Shown: one piece after another, positions 38,088 through 46,454 of the stretch
Layout: every line of letters starts with the position of its first letter
How positions within the stretch are numbered: position 1 is the first letter of the stretch
Source: Rhodanobacter thiooxydans
GTDB lineage: Bacteria; Pseudomonadota; Gammaproteobacteria; Xanthomonadales; Rhodanobacteraceae
Assembly: GCF_030291135.1 (NCBI RefSeq)
Contig: NZ_CP127409.1
Span: 3,286,001 to 3,350,000 of the forward strand
Reading direction: 5' to 3'
DNA length: 64,000 nt
Translations under genes and position numbers: made by a program
The notes under the pieces: generated by a model
Seen by the model: only the letters and a program-made list of their open reading frames with translations
Told to the model about the DNA's origin: nothing
The model's database searches: none

Positions 38088-39870
38088 GGATTTTGCGAAG
38101 AACCTGCAGATGGAAGTGCGTGACCGTCGATCCACCCAGTCCGGGAGTGGCGCGGAGGAACGGTCCCCTTTCAGCGAGGAGATATTCACCGAGCTGGTGC
38201 TGGAGAACCTTCAGGAAATCGGCATGGTCTCCGAACCGGAACTGTGTCCACACATCGGACGATTCAGAAATACCGAGGTGAAGATCAGTGGCTATGCCTT
38301 TGGTGAGGTGGACGAGGAGGGCCAGGAGCCGGACGAGGTCGACATCTTTGTCACCCATTATTGCGGCCTCGAGACACCAGAACTCCTTCCAACGGAAGAA
38401 TTGCGCACAGCGGCAACCAAAGCCCTGCGCTTCTACAAGGCCGTGGTGGAGACAGATTTCCGCTTCCAGCTGAATGAGGCAAGCGGGATATTTTCCTTTG
38501 CCGAGCGCCTCCACGCGATCAAGGATGACTTGCGCAAAGTCAGGATCTTCGTGCTGACTGACGGGATCGCGCGTGAGAAGAAATTCAAACCAACCACAGT
38601 TGGCGATGTCGAGGTCCGCCTGGAGGTGTTCGACATCGAGAGGCTGTATCAGCGACTCGAGGCAGGCAAGCCCCGTGACGAGATCGAGGTGGACTTCGTC
38701 AAGCTGACGGGTAGAACGATCCCATGTGTCTACATTCCGGAGATCAACGACGAGTACGAAGCCTGCCTGGCTGTTATTCCAGGTGTGGTGTTGGCAAAGC
38801 TTTACGACCAATACGGCGCCCGCCTGCTTGAACTGAACGTGCGATCTTTCCTGTCGGCGACCGGCAAGATCAACAAAGGGATCCGGGAAACCCTCAAGAC
38901 TCGGCCTGACAGGTTCCTCGCGTTCAACAATGGCATCGTGATGACAGCCGACGAACTGGTCGCGGAGCGCGGGGAGAATGGTCAGATCGGGTTGCGATAC
39001 CTCAAGGGTGTGCAGATCGTAAATGGTGGCCAGACGACCGCATCAATCCACCGGTCCTGGAAACTCAAGGAGGCGGACCTTTCGAAGGTCTTTGTTCCAG
39101 CGAAGATATCCAAGATCCGAGAGGACCAACTCGAGGAGATGGTTTCGCTGATCTCCAAATACGCAAACAGCCAGAACTCAGTTCAGCCGGCCGACTTTTC
39201 CGCCAATGACCCGTTCCATATCGAGATCGAGCGACTCGCCGAGCGCACGTGGTGCCCGGATCAGCGGGGTCGTTGGTTCTATGAGCGCGCAAGGGGCAGC
39301 TATCAGGTTGCGCTGTTCCGGGGGGGCGACACACCGGCGAAACTGCGAAAACTCAAGGAGACCATCCCTCCCCAGCGGAGGATCTCGAAGCCGGACGTTG
39401 CGAGATACATCAACGCTTGGGACGCCAAGCCTCACTTGGTCAGTCTGGGCACCCAGAAGAATTTCGATCACTTCATGCAGCAACTGAGGAAGAGCAGTGA
39501 TGCGAACTGGACTCCTGATGAAAAATGGTTTCGGGACTTGGTAGCAAAGGCCATCCTTTTCAGGGAGGCGCAGCGCATCGTGCGAAGCCTGAAGTTCAAG
39601 GCCAGCCAGTCAAACATCACGGCCTACTTGGTTTCCCTTCTTGCGGATCGCTATGGTGAAAAATTTGATCTGGAACGCATATGGCGAACCCAGGCCACCT
39701 CTCCGCAGTTGAGTGACCTCATGCGTCAGTGGGCCCCTAAAATTGACGGGGCACTGAGACATACGGCCGCTGGGCGTCAGGTGTCCGAATGGGCAAAGAA
39801 GGAGGGTTGCTGGCTTCAGGTACGTCAAGTGGAGCTTGATCCAGCTGAAGGGGTACCCGAGATTCGCTGA
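38077..39870 (+). CDS. AIPR family protein, system A
   Basis: The 597-residue product has the AIPR (abortive infection phage resistance) core: RFLAFNNGIVMTADEL, then LKGVQIVNGGQTTASIH, then LISKYANSQNSVQPADFSAN. The AIPR fold occurs in phage-resistance proteins and beside Z1/DUF4420 genes. Its molecular activity is not established. The GTG at 38077 overlaps the DUF4420 gene by 11 bp, and it is the last gene of the six-gene operon. It may be a nucleic-acid-binding effector. Confidence 0.85.
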   Translation: MALEDFAKNLQMEVRDRRSTQSGSGAEERSPFSEEIFTELVLENLQEIGMVSEPELCPHIGRFRNTEVKISGYAFGEVDEEGQEPDEVDIFVTHYCGLETPELLPTEELRTAATKALRFYKAVVETDFRFQLNEASGIFSFAERLHAIKDDLRKVRIFVLTDGIAREKKFKPTTVGDVEVRLEVFDIERLYQRLEAGKPRDEIEVDFVKLTGRTIPCVYIPEINDEYEACLAVIPGVVLAKLYDQYGARLLELNVRSFLSATGKINKGIRETLKTRPDRFLAFNNGIVMTADELVAERGENGQIGLRYLKGVQIVNGGQTTASIHRSWKLKEADLSKVFVPAKISKIREDQLEEMVSLISKYANSQNSVQPADFSANDPFHIEIERLAERTWCPDQRGRWFYERARGSYQVALFRGGDTPAKLRKLKETIPPQRRISKPDVARYINAWDAKPHLVSLGTQKNFDHFMQQLRKSSDANWTPDEKWFRDLVAKAILFREAQRIVRSLKFKASQSNITAYLVSLLADRYGEKFDLERIWRTQATSPQLSDLMRQWAPKIDGALRHTAAGRQVSEWAKKEGCWLQVRQVELDPAEGVPEIR

Positions 39871-40075
39871 ACCCATTTCGCGAGCCAGCTCCTGATATCA
39901 GACTGCCGTGATCAATATTCTTGGTAGCGGATGATCGCGTCACTACTTCTTGTCGCAACATCGAGATGCTCTCGACCACGCATGCTTATGAGCGTACAGA
40001 TCAGACCACCAGCGCTTGGTCAGCAAAGCATGACAGACTTTGATCCGCTGACACCCGATAGAAGGCATTCCAGCG

Positions 40076-40558
40076 GTGCGTAAACCTCGGCGAAACGATG
40101 CACAGAGCATCACCCTCGGGACACAGGCATACCTACAAGTGGCGCCTGAGACCCGCCGCCGCATGCTGGCCGTCCGGCGCCGGGACACGGCACCTGAGCT
40201 CCGCGTTCGCAGTACTCTTCACGCCATGGGCTTTCGGTTCCGACTACACAGCAAGGATCTCCCCAGCACGCCCGACATTGTCCTGCCTCGCCACCGAAAG
40301 ATCATCCTCGTACATGGCTGTTTCTGGCATGGGCACGACATGTGCAAACGAGCGACGCGCCCCGTCAACAATGCCGACACTTGGGCAGCCAAAATCGAAG
40401 GCAATCGCCGGCGCGATCAAGAAAACCTTGATGCTCTCCGCTCACTGGGTTGGGGAGTCCTGATTGTATGGGAGTGTGAGGTACGGGATATCATTCTCCT
40501 TGAAAGGCGCTTACGCAATTTCCTCGAGCAGCCCGTGACAGGCGTCAGACCCGTGTAG
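40076..40558 (+). CDS. vsr: Very short patch repair (Vsr) endonuclease, copy 2
   Basis: The 160-residue product has the Vsr motifs MLAVRRRDTAPELRVRSTLH, SKDLPSTPDIVLPRHRK and IILVHGCFWHGHDMC, then the AAKIEGNRRRDQENL stretch. It differs clearly from the copy at 28719. The start is probably GTG at 40076. It converges on the Dcm gene of system B with an overlap of 14 bp, so the pair is probably one repair/modification unit. Confidence 0.9.
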   Translation: MRKPRRNDAQSITLGTQAYLQVAPETRRRMLAVRRRDTAPELRVRSTLHAMGFRFRLHSKDLPSTPDIVLPRHRKIILVHGCFWHGHDMCKRATRPVNNADTWAAKIEGNRRRDQENLDALRSLGWGVLIVWECEVRDIILLERRLRNFLEQPVTGVRPV

Positions 40559-41978
40559 TTCTTGTAGGACCGCCTAGCTGTTTGTTTGGTGGAGTAGCGC
40601 GCTTTGTCGGCTTTACGTAATCAAAGTAGATGCGCGGGTCGTCGCGCCCGTCCTTTTTGGCCGCGAACACGAGCTTCGCCCATCCCTTGATGATTCGCTC
40701 GTCACTCGAAGCCATTGGCGCGCGGCCCCATTTGTGCTTCAAGATGCCATAAAGCACTTCGCCGTGCAGCTTCGTGAATGCCGGCGGCACAGCCTCACCG
40801 ATCATCTCTCGCACGTTCGTATGACCAAGTTTCTTGAGCGCATCCCCCCATTTGAAGTCGATTGGGAAAGTTTGGAGCAGTGAACATTCGAGCGGGCTAA
40901 GCAGACGATTTTGTGTCGGATGGATCGTGTAATCGCTTCCAATGTGTCCGCTTGCGGTCGTGACGGTAGCAGCTGGGCGGTCAGCATGCATTCGACGATA
41001 GCTACTCTTGAAGCCTTTGATCAGCCGATAGCCACCATCTCTTTCTTGCACTATGGGGCGTAAGAGCGGATTGGAACAATTTGGGCAAATCACCGTCTCA
41101 GGCAATACCTTGACGGGCCCGCAATGGTGACAAATATCGTTGTCCCAAGCACTGAGACCTGTGCCACGTGGAATCGCCGCCACCATGGCATATGTGCGTT
41201 CATCCCACACCGGCACGAAATGAAAACCAGCGTACCCTTCAGCACGAGCCGCCTTGGGCGTCGCTGCATCCAAATCCGGAAGCGCAAATGCAGCCAGTGC
41301 GTCCGCCAACGAGATCGGCATGGCGTTGCCAACGTCGGGAGCGTGCGTAGCCCGTGGGAATGGGGCTCTGCCAATGCGTAGTAATTTCTTCAGCCCGGGA
41401 AGATCTTTGCGCACGAAGGTCAGGAACGCCCTGTTGCGCGACTGGGGCACGCCGAAGTCGCAAAGATCCGCAACCATTGGAAATGCGACGTAATGTTTGG
41501 CCAATGCGGTGATGAGGTAGTTCGCAGCCGAGACCGGTTTCTTGTCCTTGGGATGATGGACCTTGCGGGCGAAAAACGCAGGTACATTTTCGACTACGAT
41601 CAACGAAGGCATTAATTTCAACGCGACGTTAGCAACCACCGTTACAAGCAGGTTGCGCTCATCTTTTGAGCCAGCATTGGCATCGTCATGGCTGCCTTTG
41701 CCCGAGCGTGCAGAACTCATGCCCTGGCAAGGTGGGCAAGCGCAGAGCAAAGCTGGACGAGCCTTGCCGGCACGAGAGCGATACTTTTTGATCACGGTCC
41801 GCCAAGTCTTTCGCAAATCACCCGGCACGCCTTCGGCCTCTGGGTGATTGAGTAGGCAAACATCTAGGCGGCGCGCATCTAGTTCGGCCATTACGTCGAA
41901 TCTGAAGCCTGCTTCACGATAGCCGACATCACCGGCGCCGCAATTGGAAAACAGACTTACAGCGCGCAGCTTACTCAT
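40545..41978 (-). CDS. DNA (cytosine-5) methyltransferase, system B
   Basis: The 477-residue product has motif I (SLFSNCGAGDVGYREAGF), IV (CACPPCQGMSSARSGKGS, catalytic Cys84), VI (IVVENVPAFF), VIII (DFGVPQSRNRAFLTF) and X (MIGEAVPPAFTKLHG). The region between VIII and X contains a zinc-ribbon-like set (CHHCG, then CPNC), unlike the system A enzyme. The start overlaps the GHKL stop by 4 bp (ATGA), so it is co-translated with 41975-44074. It is the modification enzyme of a second MutL/MORC-type system. Confidence 0.9.
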   Translation of the reverse strand: MSKLRAVSLFSNCGAGDVGYREAGFRFDVMAELDARRLDVCLLNHPEAEGVPGDLRKTWRTVIKKYRSRAGKARPALLCACPPCQGMSSARSGKGSHDDANAGSKDERNLLVTVVANVALKLMPSLIVVENVPAFFARKVHHPKDKKPVSAANYLITALAKHYVAFPMVADLCDFGVPQSRNRAFLTFVRKDLPGLKKLLRIGRAPFPRATHAPDVGNAMPISLADALAAFALPDLDAATPKAARAEGYAGFHFVPVWDERTYAMVAAIPRGTGLSAWDNDICHHCGPVKVLPETVICPNCSNPLLRPIVQERDGGYRLIKGFKSSYRRMHADRPAATVTTASGHIGSDYTIHPTQNRLLSPLECSLLQTFPIDFKWGDALKKLGHTNVREMIGEAVPPAFTKLHGEVLYGILKHKWGRAPMASSDERIIKGWAKLVFAAKKDGRDDPRIYFDYVKPTKRATPPNKQLGGPTRTTRV

Positions 41979-44074
41979 GGCTGCTTTCCCTCTCGCTTCT
42001 CAGCGCCGAGGTCATGGACATCCAAGAACTGCTCGTGTACTTTCTTCGTCCGGCTCAAGAAGTCATGCCAAGACGTACGCTTTACGCGGCCGTCATCCAC
42101 GAATCCCTTGTAGGCATGTCGATTGGAACTCTTCTTCAGTTTCTCGCCGTCTGCGACGAGGTCAATTCGCCATTTCCTGTAAAATTCTGCCACGGTCTCC
42201 GTGTTTTCTTTGAAGAATTGCTCGAAGGCATCGACATAATTGATCAATCGATCAAAATCCGTGTCGTCAAAGGCATGGCCAGCCTTCTTGATCTCCACGA
42301 TGTGTAGAAGTCCGTCGATACTGACCAGCGTGAAGTCTGGTCGCTTGCTTTCGTAACCAATGGCGAGAACCACCTCGGTGCCGTAGGCCGTTTTCCAGAA
42401 TTTCTCGAAAGCGTGCTTGAAATTCTTCAAGCTCTGGTTCTTCGTGATTACGGTCCAAGAAGGTTCAATGAGCCAAGGTGCTTGCGCGATAAGCTCCTGA
42501 AATTGGTTTTCGTCCATCGACACGTCGATAATTTTCTGGAGATCTTTGATCACCCTGACGCGCTGCGCGGCGATTTGAGCATAAGATGCCAGTTCCGCGA
42601 TCTGAGCCTTGCTAAAGATGTCCAGCATCTGGTCAATAGACGCTTCGCCTTTGGTCACTTGGTTAGTGAATTCGTGGAAAGCTTCCATTAGTGCTTGATG
42701 CGGCGCGACCGAAAGAATAATCTGCGATAGGTCCTCAACATAAACGTCGTCGTTCAATTCGTCTTCAGCGGCGAAGCCGCCGAATTTCTTGGCCAAGTCG
42801 ATGGCGACGCGCGCCACCTGTTTGTCCCCGAACCTTTGTCTAGCTCGATTCTCGATCTGGGACTTCCGGAGGAACTCATCGCGCACGCGAATCCGACGTG
42901 GCTCGCGCGAGATGCGAGCAATCTCCTTGATGAGTTCAGCGCCCCAGCGACGCAACAGCTGACCATAGTCTGAGTCCCAGAGGATGTCTTGGCGGTCTGT
43001 TCGAACGAGGTCATCACCTTGATCCAAGTCCAGCCACTCCGCCTCGACTTGGCCGACCAAGTACGAGCGCATTGCGAATTCGCCGGTGAAGCCTGCGGGC
43101 TGATTAAAGTCTCGCGTCACACCAACAATCTTGCCGCGCGCGTAGATTCGCACGCCCATCATTTCTTCGTTCTTGTACGCCTCTTTGGCCATGCCAAGCC
43201 ATCCCGACACGGGGAGTGTGGAACCATCGTCGGCGATGACAGGGCGGCTGGCTAAGTCGACCTTTGAACCGGGTAGCAGCGGTATGTCTAGTGGATTGAC
43301 CCTTACAGGTCCTACGTCGCTCTTGGTCGCGTCGACGATCAGAATCTTAAAGTCGGGTTTGGCGAATGTGAACCGCACGGCTAACTGGCGTAAGAATGTG
43401 TCCAGATCAGGGACACGCTTGGCCAGAAAGAACGTAAGTCTTATGCGGGTTCCGGATTTTTTGCTCCAACCGTGGTCGTCGCTACCAACCTCGAGTGGTA
43501 CCGCATCGTCATCGTCTGTGACGATCTTGTCAAAGTCCATGAAGAAGTGCGAGATCGCATAACCATTCTTGGTCTTGGGACCACCGGCAGACCACACTTC
43601 AATGCGACGACAAATTCCGAAAGGGGCCAGTTTCCCGATGCCCTTGCGACCCATGACGGGCCGCTTTTTCGTCCTCGACCTGCTGCCGTCTTCGTTCTTT
43701 CGGGTCCGGCGATCCGCGCCCACCCGTAAGTAAAAACCGCTCGCTTCGTCGGGCGTCATGCCGTGTCCGTCGTCCTCGACATCGATTACGTAGCCAAGAT
43801 CCTTCAGCTTCCCACCAGCCTGAGATGCAAGCTGGAGGTTCAGCGGCAGGCGGACGGTGACGGTTTCTGCATCTGCGTCGTAGCCATTGGCAATGAGTTC
43901 TGCGACCACCGCGCTGGCTTTGTCGTATAGCTTGACGCCAAGTTTGTCGACGGTGAGGCGCGAAATTCGTAAGTGGTACGGTGAGTGACCCGCTTCAGCC
44001 TTCTTCACGACCGAGGTTGGTCGACCGGACTCGCGGCCGTCGGCCGGCACTGCACGGCGAGAAGGTGTGGCCAT
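41975..44074 (-). CDS. GHKL ATPase fused to a Shedu-like nuclease domain, system B
   Basis: The 699-residue product has an N-terminal GHKL domain: N-box AVVAELIANGYDADAETV (about 56-73), G1 box VEDDGHGMTPDEA (about 99-111), and G2 box GRKGIGKLAPFGIC. After an S5-like and helical middle region it ends in a DUF4263/Shedu-like PD-(D/E)XK domain (PDFTLVSIDGLLHIVEIKKA at about 585-605). It merges the ATPase and nuclease functions that are separate in system A. The ATG at 44074 is preferred because GGAG lies about 6 bp upstream. An alternative ATG is at 44080. The C-terminal nuclease call is by motif only. Confidence 0.85.
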   Translation of the reverse strand: MATPSRRAVPADGRESGRPTSVVKKAEAGHSPYHLRISRLTVDKLGVKLYDKASAVVAELIANGYDADAETVTVRLPLNLQLASQAGGKLKDLGYVIDVEDDGHGMTPDEASGFYLRVGADRRTRKNEDGSRSRTKKRPVMGRKGIGKLAPFGICRRIEVWSAGGPKTKNGYAISHFFMDFDKIVTDDDDAVPLEVGSDDHGWSKKSGTRIRLTFFLAKRVPDLDTFLRQLAVRFTFAKPDFKILIVDATKSDVGPVRVNPLDIPLLPGSKVDLASRPVIADDGSTLPVSGWLGMAKEAYKNEEMMGVRIYARGKIVGVTRDFNQPAGFTGEFAMRSYLVGQVEAEWLDLDQGDDLVRTDRQDILWDSDYGQLLRRWGAELIKEIARISREPRRIRVRDEFLRKSQIENRARQRFGDKQVARVAIDLAKKFGGFAAEDELNDDVYVEDLSQIILSVAPHQALMEAFHEFTNQVTKGEASIDQMLDIFSKAQIAELASYAQIAAQRVRVIKDLQKIIDVSMDENQFQELIAQAPWLIEPSWTVITKNQSLKNFKHAFEKFWKTAYGTEVVLAIGYESKRPDFTLVSIDGLLHIVEIKKAGHAFDDTDFDRLINYVDAFEQFFKENTETVAEFYRKWRIDLVADGEKLKKSSNRHAYKGFVDDGRVKRTSWHDFLSRTKKVHEQFLDVHDLGAEKREGKQP

Positions 44075-44080
44075 TGGCAT

Positions 44081-44593
44081 CTCCGCGTTGGGCGGCCCGA
44101 TCCGGTGCCGCGATCTTGTTCGTGCCGCTCATGAGCATAATGAAGTACACGGCATTGTCGCATCATCTCGGCCAAGGAGAGTCCGATCAAGCACCGCTCT
44201 GGTCGCCTGGATGCCCCTGACACGACATACAGCTTCGTCGCTGCCACCAACGCCCGCTCGGCGAATCCCGTGCGGCCCTGCTACACGAGAAGCCGAGGCA
44301 TCAAGAACGTACTGTTAGCAAACCGTCATCTTGGACATACTGCAACTCAATGTCGCTCACGGACGGATAGGCTGTGCGTGCTTATGCTCTCAACAAACGT
44401 GGGCCACCCGAGGGAACCCACGTTTACGCTTCACGTGTCACCGGATGCTTGGGTCATTTCACCCACTCCGCCTACCCCGTGACAGTAAAAAGTGTCACAG
44501 GGCGTGTCACATAGCCCACTCGGGAACCGAAGACGGGAGTGTGGGGGGATGACATCACGGGGATGCGCATGAGCCGAATTCGTCATGAAAGAC
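44081..44593. other. Island right end, no gene recognised
   Basis: This 513-bp segment upstream of the system B operon has only short frames without motifs. The promoter for the minus-strand operon should be here, but clear boxes could not be assigned. No repeats or transposon ends were seen. Confidence 0.4.
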
Positions 44594-44621
44594 ACAAAAA
44601 AGCCCGCAATGACGCGGGCTT
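44594..44621 (-). terminator. Rho-independent terminator of tRNA-Met
   Basis: On the minus strand AGCCCGC-N6-GCGGGCT forms a 7-bp GC stem, followed by a run of six or more T. It lies 38 bp downstream of the tRNA 3' end, inside the island, so the element supplies the terminator. Confidence 0.82.
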
Positions 44622-44658
44622 ATCTGTCTCCATCCAATTGCTTGATTCGCAAAAGGAA

Positions 44659-44691
44659 ATGGTGGCTATGGGTGGACTCGAACCACCGACC
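44659..44691. repeat. Right attachment site inside tRNA-Met
   Basis: Identical 33-bp repeat to 8758-8790. It covers the 3' end of the tRNA gene from the CCA to the T-arm and variable region. The whole tRNA is preserved here, as expected when a mobile element replaces the 3' end it interrupts. Confidence 0.92.
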
Positions 44692-44736
44692 CCAGCATTA
44701 TGAGTGCTGTGCTCTAACCGGCTGAGCTACATAGCC
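44660..44736 (-). tRNA. tRNA-Met (CAT anticodon, elongator)
   Basis: The 77-nt gene folds as a cloverleaf: acceptor GGCTATG/CATAGCC, D arm AGCTCAGCCGGTTAGAGC, anticodon loop CTCATAA with anticodon CAT, T arm GGTGGTTCGAGTCCACC and encoded CCA. The acceptor begins G-G with a normal 1-72 pair, so it is the elongator and not the initiator species. It is the integration target of the island. Confidence 0.96.
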
Positions 44737-44917
44737 TTGGGGGAACCCGCCGTACCGGCATCGGAACGATGCGGGCGGGGCGCGGCAGTTTAGTCGGGTA
44801 GCCCGGCAGGTTCAAGTCTGCCGCTTGCCGCCGCTTTGCGCGCCGTGGTTGAATCGGCGGCAGGACTTCGCTGCGGTCTTGCCGGCCATACGGTGCCGTT
44901 CGACCCCAGGAGACGAC

Positions 44918-45478
44918 ATGATTGATGTAGATGGCTATCGTCCGAATGTCGGTATCGTGCTGCTGAGTGCGGATGGCCGGCTGTTCTGGGCGCGCCGGGT
45001 CAATCGCGACGGCTGGCAGTTCCCGCAGGGCGGCATGCGCTCGGACGAGACCCCGCTGGAGGCGATGTACCGCGAGCTGGAAGAGGAAACCGGGCTGGCC
45101 GCGCACCACGTCGAGGTGATCAGCGCCACCCACGGCTGGCTGCGCTACCGCCTGCCGAACCGTTACGTGCGCCACCACCAGCGGCCCACCTGCATCGGCC
45201 AGAAGCAGGTCTGGTTCCTGCTCAAGCTGGTCGGTGACGAGGACGCGCTGAAACTGGACGCCTGCGACAAGCCGGAGTTCGACCTGTGGCGCTGGGTCGA
45301 CTTCTGGTACCCCGCCGCGCACGTAGTCAACTTCAAGCGACAGGTGTACGAGCGGGCGCTGCGCCATTTCGCGCCGCTGGTCGAGGATCTGTTCGGCATC
45401 CAGCTGGGCAGCCTGCCGCCGCGCGAGGACGCCGGGAACCCGCCCACCGGTCCCCGCGACGGCCGCGCCGCCGCCTGA
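44918..45478 (+). CDS. rppH: RNA pyrophosphohydrolase
   Basis: The 186-residue product is RppH/NudH, which removes pyrophosphate from 5' triphosphate ends of mRNA. The N-terminus [16 protein letters not shown] and the Nudix box [20 protein letters not shown] are diagnostic. The following EVDFWYP-like [16 protein letters not shown] also fits. The ATG at 44918 has AGGAGA upstream. It is the first core gene after the tRNA. Confidence 0.95.
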   Translation: MIDVDGYRPNVGIVLLSADGRLFWARRVNRDGWQFPQGGMRSDETPLEAMYRELEEETGLAAHHVEVISATHGWLRYRLPNRYVRHHQRPTCIGQKQVWFLLKLVGDEDALKLDACDKPEFDLWRWVDFWYPAAHVVNFKRQVYERALRHFAPLVEDLFGIQLGSLPPREDAGNPPTGPRDGRAAA

Positions 45479-45506
45479 ACGGATGGCCGCGGCCAGTCAA
45501 TCATAG

Positions 45507-45525
45507 TTGACAATCATTCGCATTC
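45507..45525. promoter_or_regulatory. Fur-box-like sequence upstream of bfd
   Basis: TTGACAATCATTCGCATTC resembles the Fur site built of GATAAT/ATTATC hexamers and lies 9 bp before the first bfd start codon. Iron-repressed bfd genes in gammaproteobacteria commonly have such sites. The assignment is by eye. Confidence 0.55.
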
Positions 45526-45533
45526 GCGTTCCA

Positions 45534-45740
45534 ATGCGCACCATGTATATCTGCATGTGCAACGCCGTCACCGACCACGACATTCGCCGCGAAGCCGCCG
45601 GTGGCGTGCACACCTTTGCCGAGCTGCAGGCCCGCACCGGCTGCTCGGACTGCTGCGGGTGCTGCGAGCAGGAAGCGCGTGCCACGTTCGACCAGGCCTT
45701 GTCGCAGTTCACCTGTTCGCTGCCGCTCGCCACCGCCTGA
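45534..45740 (+). CDS. bfd: Bacterioferritin-associated ferredoxin
   Basis: The 68-residue product is Bfd, which delivers electrons to bacterioferritin to release iron. It has the [2Fe-2S] cysteines in YICMCNAVTD and CSDCCGCCEQEA. The ATG at 45534 or 45543 could be the start (the second gives the canonical MYICMCN). It is followed by bfr, with a Fur-like site upstream. Confidence 0.92.
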   Translation: MRTMYICMCNAVTDHDIRREAAGGVHTFAELQARTGCSDCCGCCEQEARATFDQALSQFTCSLPLATA

Positions 45741-45866
45741 GCTTCCCTTTCATCGCCCCGCTGCGAAGTCCCCGACTCTGCGGCGACGGATCGTTGCCAT
45801 TCACCTTGCCACCGATCACACGCGGAGTTTGTATAGTCCGTGTTGTCTTCGATCGGAGTGGAAACC

Positions 45867-46337
45867 ATGAAAGGTGATGCCAGGGTCATCGAGTTCCTCA
45901 ACAAGGTGCTCTACAACGAACTGACCGCGATCAACCAGTATTTCCTGCATTGCCGCATGCTCAAGAACTGGGGCTACACCGAGCTGGCCGAGCACGAGTA
46001 CAAGGAATCGATCGAGGAGATGAAGCACGCCGATCACCTGATCGAGCGCATCCTGTTCCTCGACGGCCTGCCGAACCTGCAGCACTTGGGCAAGTTGCGC
46101 ATCGGCGAGAACCCGCTGGAATCGCTGCAGGGTGACCTGGACCTGGAACTGGCCGCGGTGAAGGACCTGCGCGAGGCGATCGCCTACAGCGAAGGCATTG
46201 CCGATTACATCAGCCGCGATCTGTTCAAAAACATCCTGCACGACGAGGAAGAACACATCGACTGGCTGGAAACCCAGTTCAGCCTGGTCAAGGACATCGG
46301 CGCGGAACGCTACCTGCAGAGCAAGATGCAGGGCTGA
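45867..46337 (+). CDS. bfr: Bacterioferritin
   Basis: The 156-residue iron-storage subunit has the ferroxidase ligands of the Bfr family: [26 protein letters not shown] (with the haem-ligand Met), [14 protein letters not shown] and [14 protein letters not shown]. Length is normal. The start at 45867 follows CGGAGTGG. It lies 126 bp after bfd, which fits the partner relationship. Confidence 0.96.
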   Translation: MKGDARVIEFLNKVLYNELTAINQYFLHCRMLKNWGYTELAEHEYKESIEEMKHADHLIERILFLDGLPNLQHLGKLRIGENPLESLQGDLDLELAAVKDLREAIAYSEGIADYISRDLFKNILHDEEEHIDWLETQFSLVKDIGAERYLQSKMQG

Positions 46338-46454
46338 GCCACGCGGCTTGCCGGCCGTCACCCACCCGCCGGCAGCGCCCTGAAGCGTGCTCCCGTTCCT
46401 TGACGCTTTCGTCACGCCGGGGCTATACCTTCGGTTTTCCCCGGAACGCGCCGC

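Larger units (their letters stand above)
8758..44691. mobile_element. 36 kb genomic island integrated at tRNA-Met
   Basis: The segment is delimited by the 33-bp direct repeats at 8758-8790 and 44659-44691 and interrupts core genes (queD on the left, tRNA-Met and rppH on the right). It encodes two recombinase genes, AlpA-type regulators, IS and HNH remnants and two restriction-modification systems. Coding density is uneven, and base composition looks less GC-rich than the flanks in several stretches (judged by eye). No conjugation apparatus was recognised apart from a TraI-like HD protein, so it is probably mobilised passively or defective. Confidence 0.9.

Noticed and set aside
29384-39870. 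DISARM or BREX assignment of system A
   Set aside because: No DrmA/B/C or BrxC/PglZ-type genes are present. The GHKL/Z1/DUF4420/AIPR set fits the MutL/MORC-type prediction instead.
44005-44482. Short frames upstream of system B
   Set aside because: None has a motif or ribosome site; treated as the promoter-containing island end.
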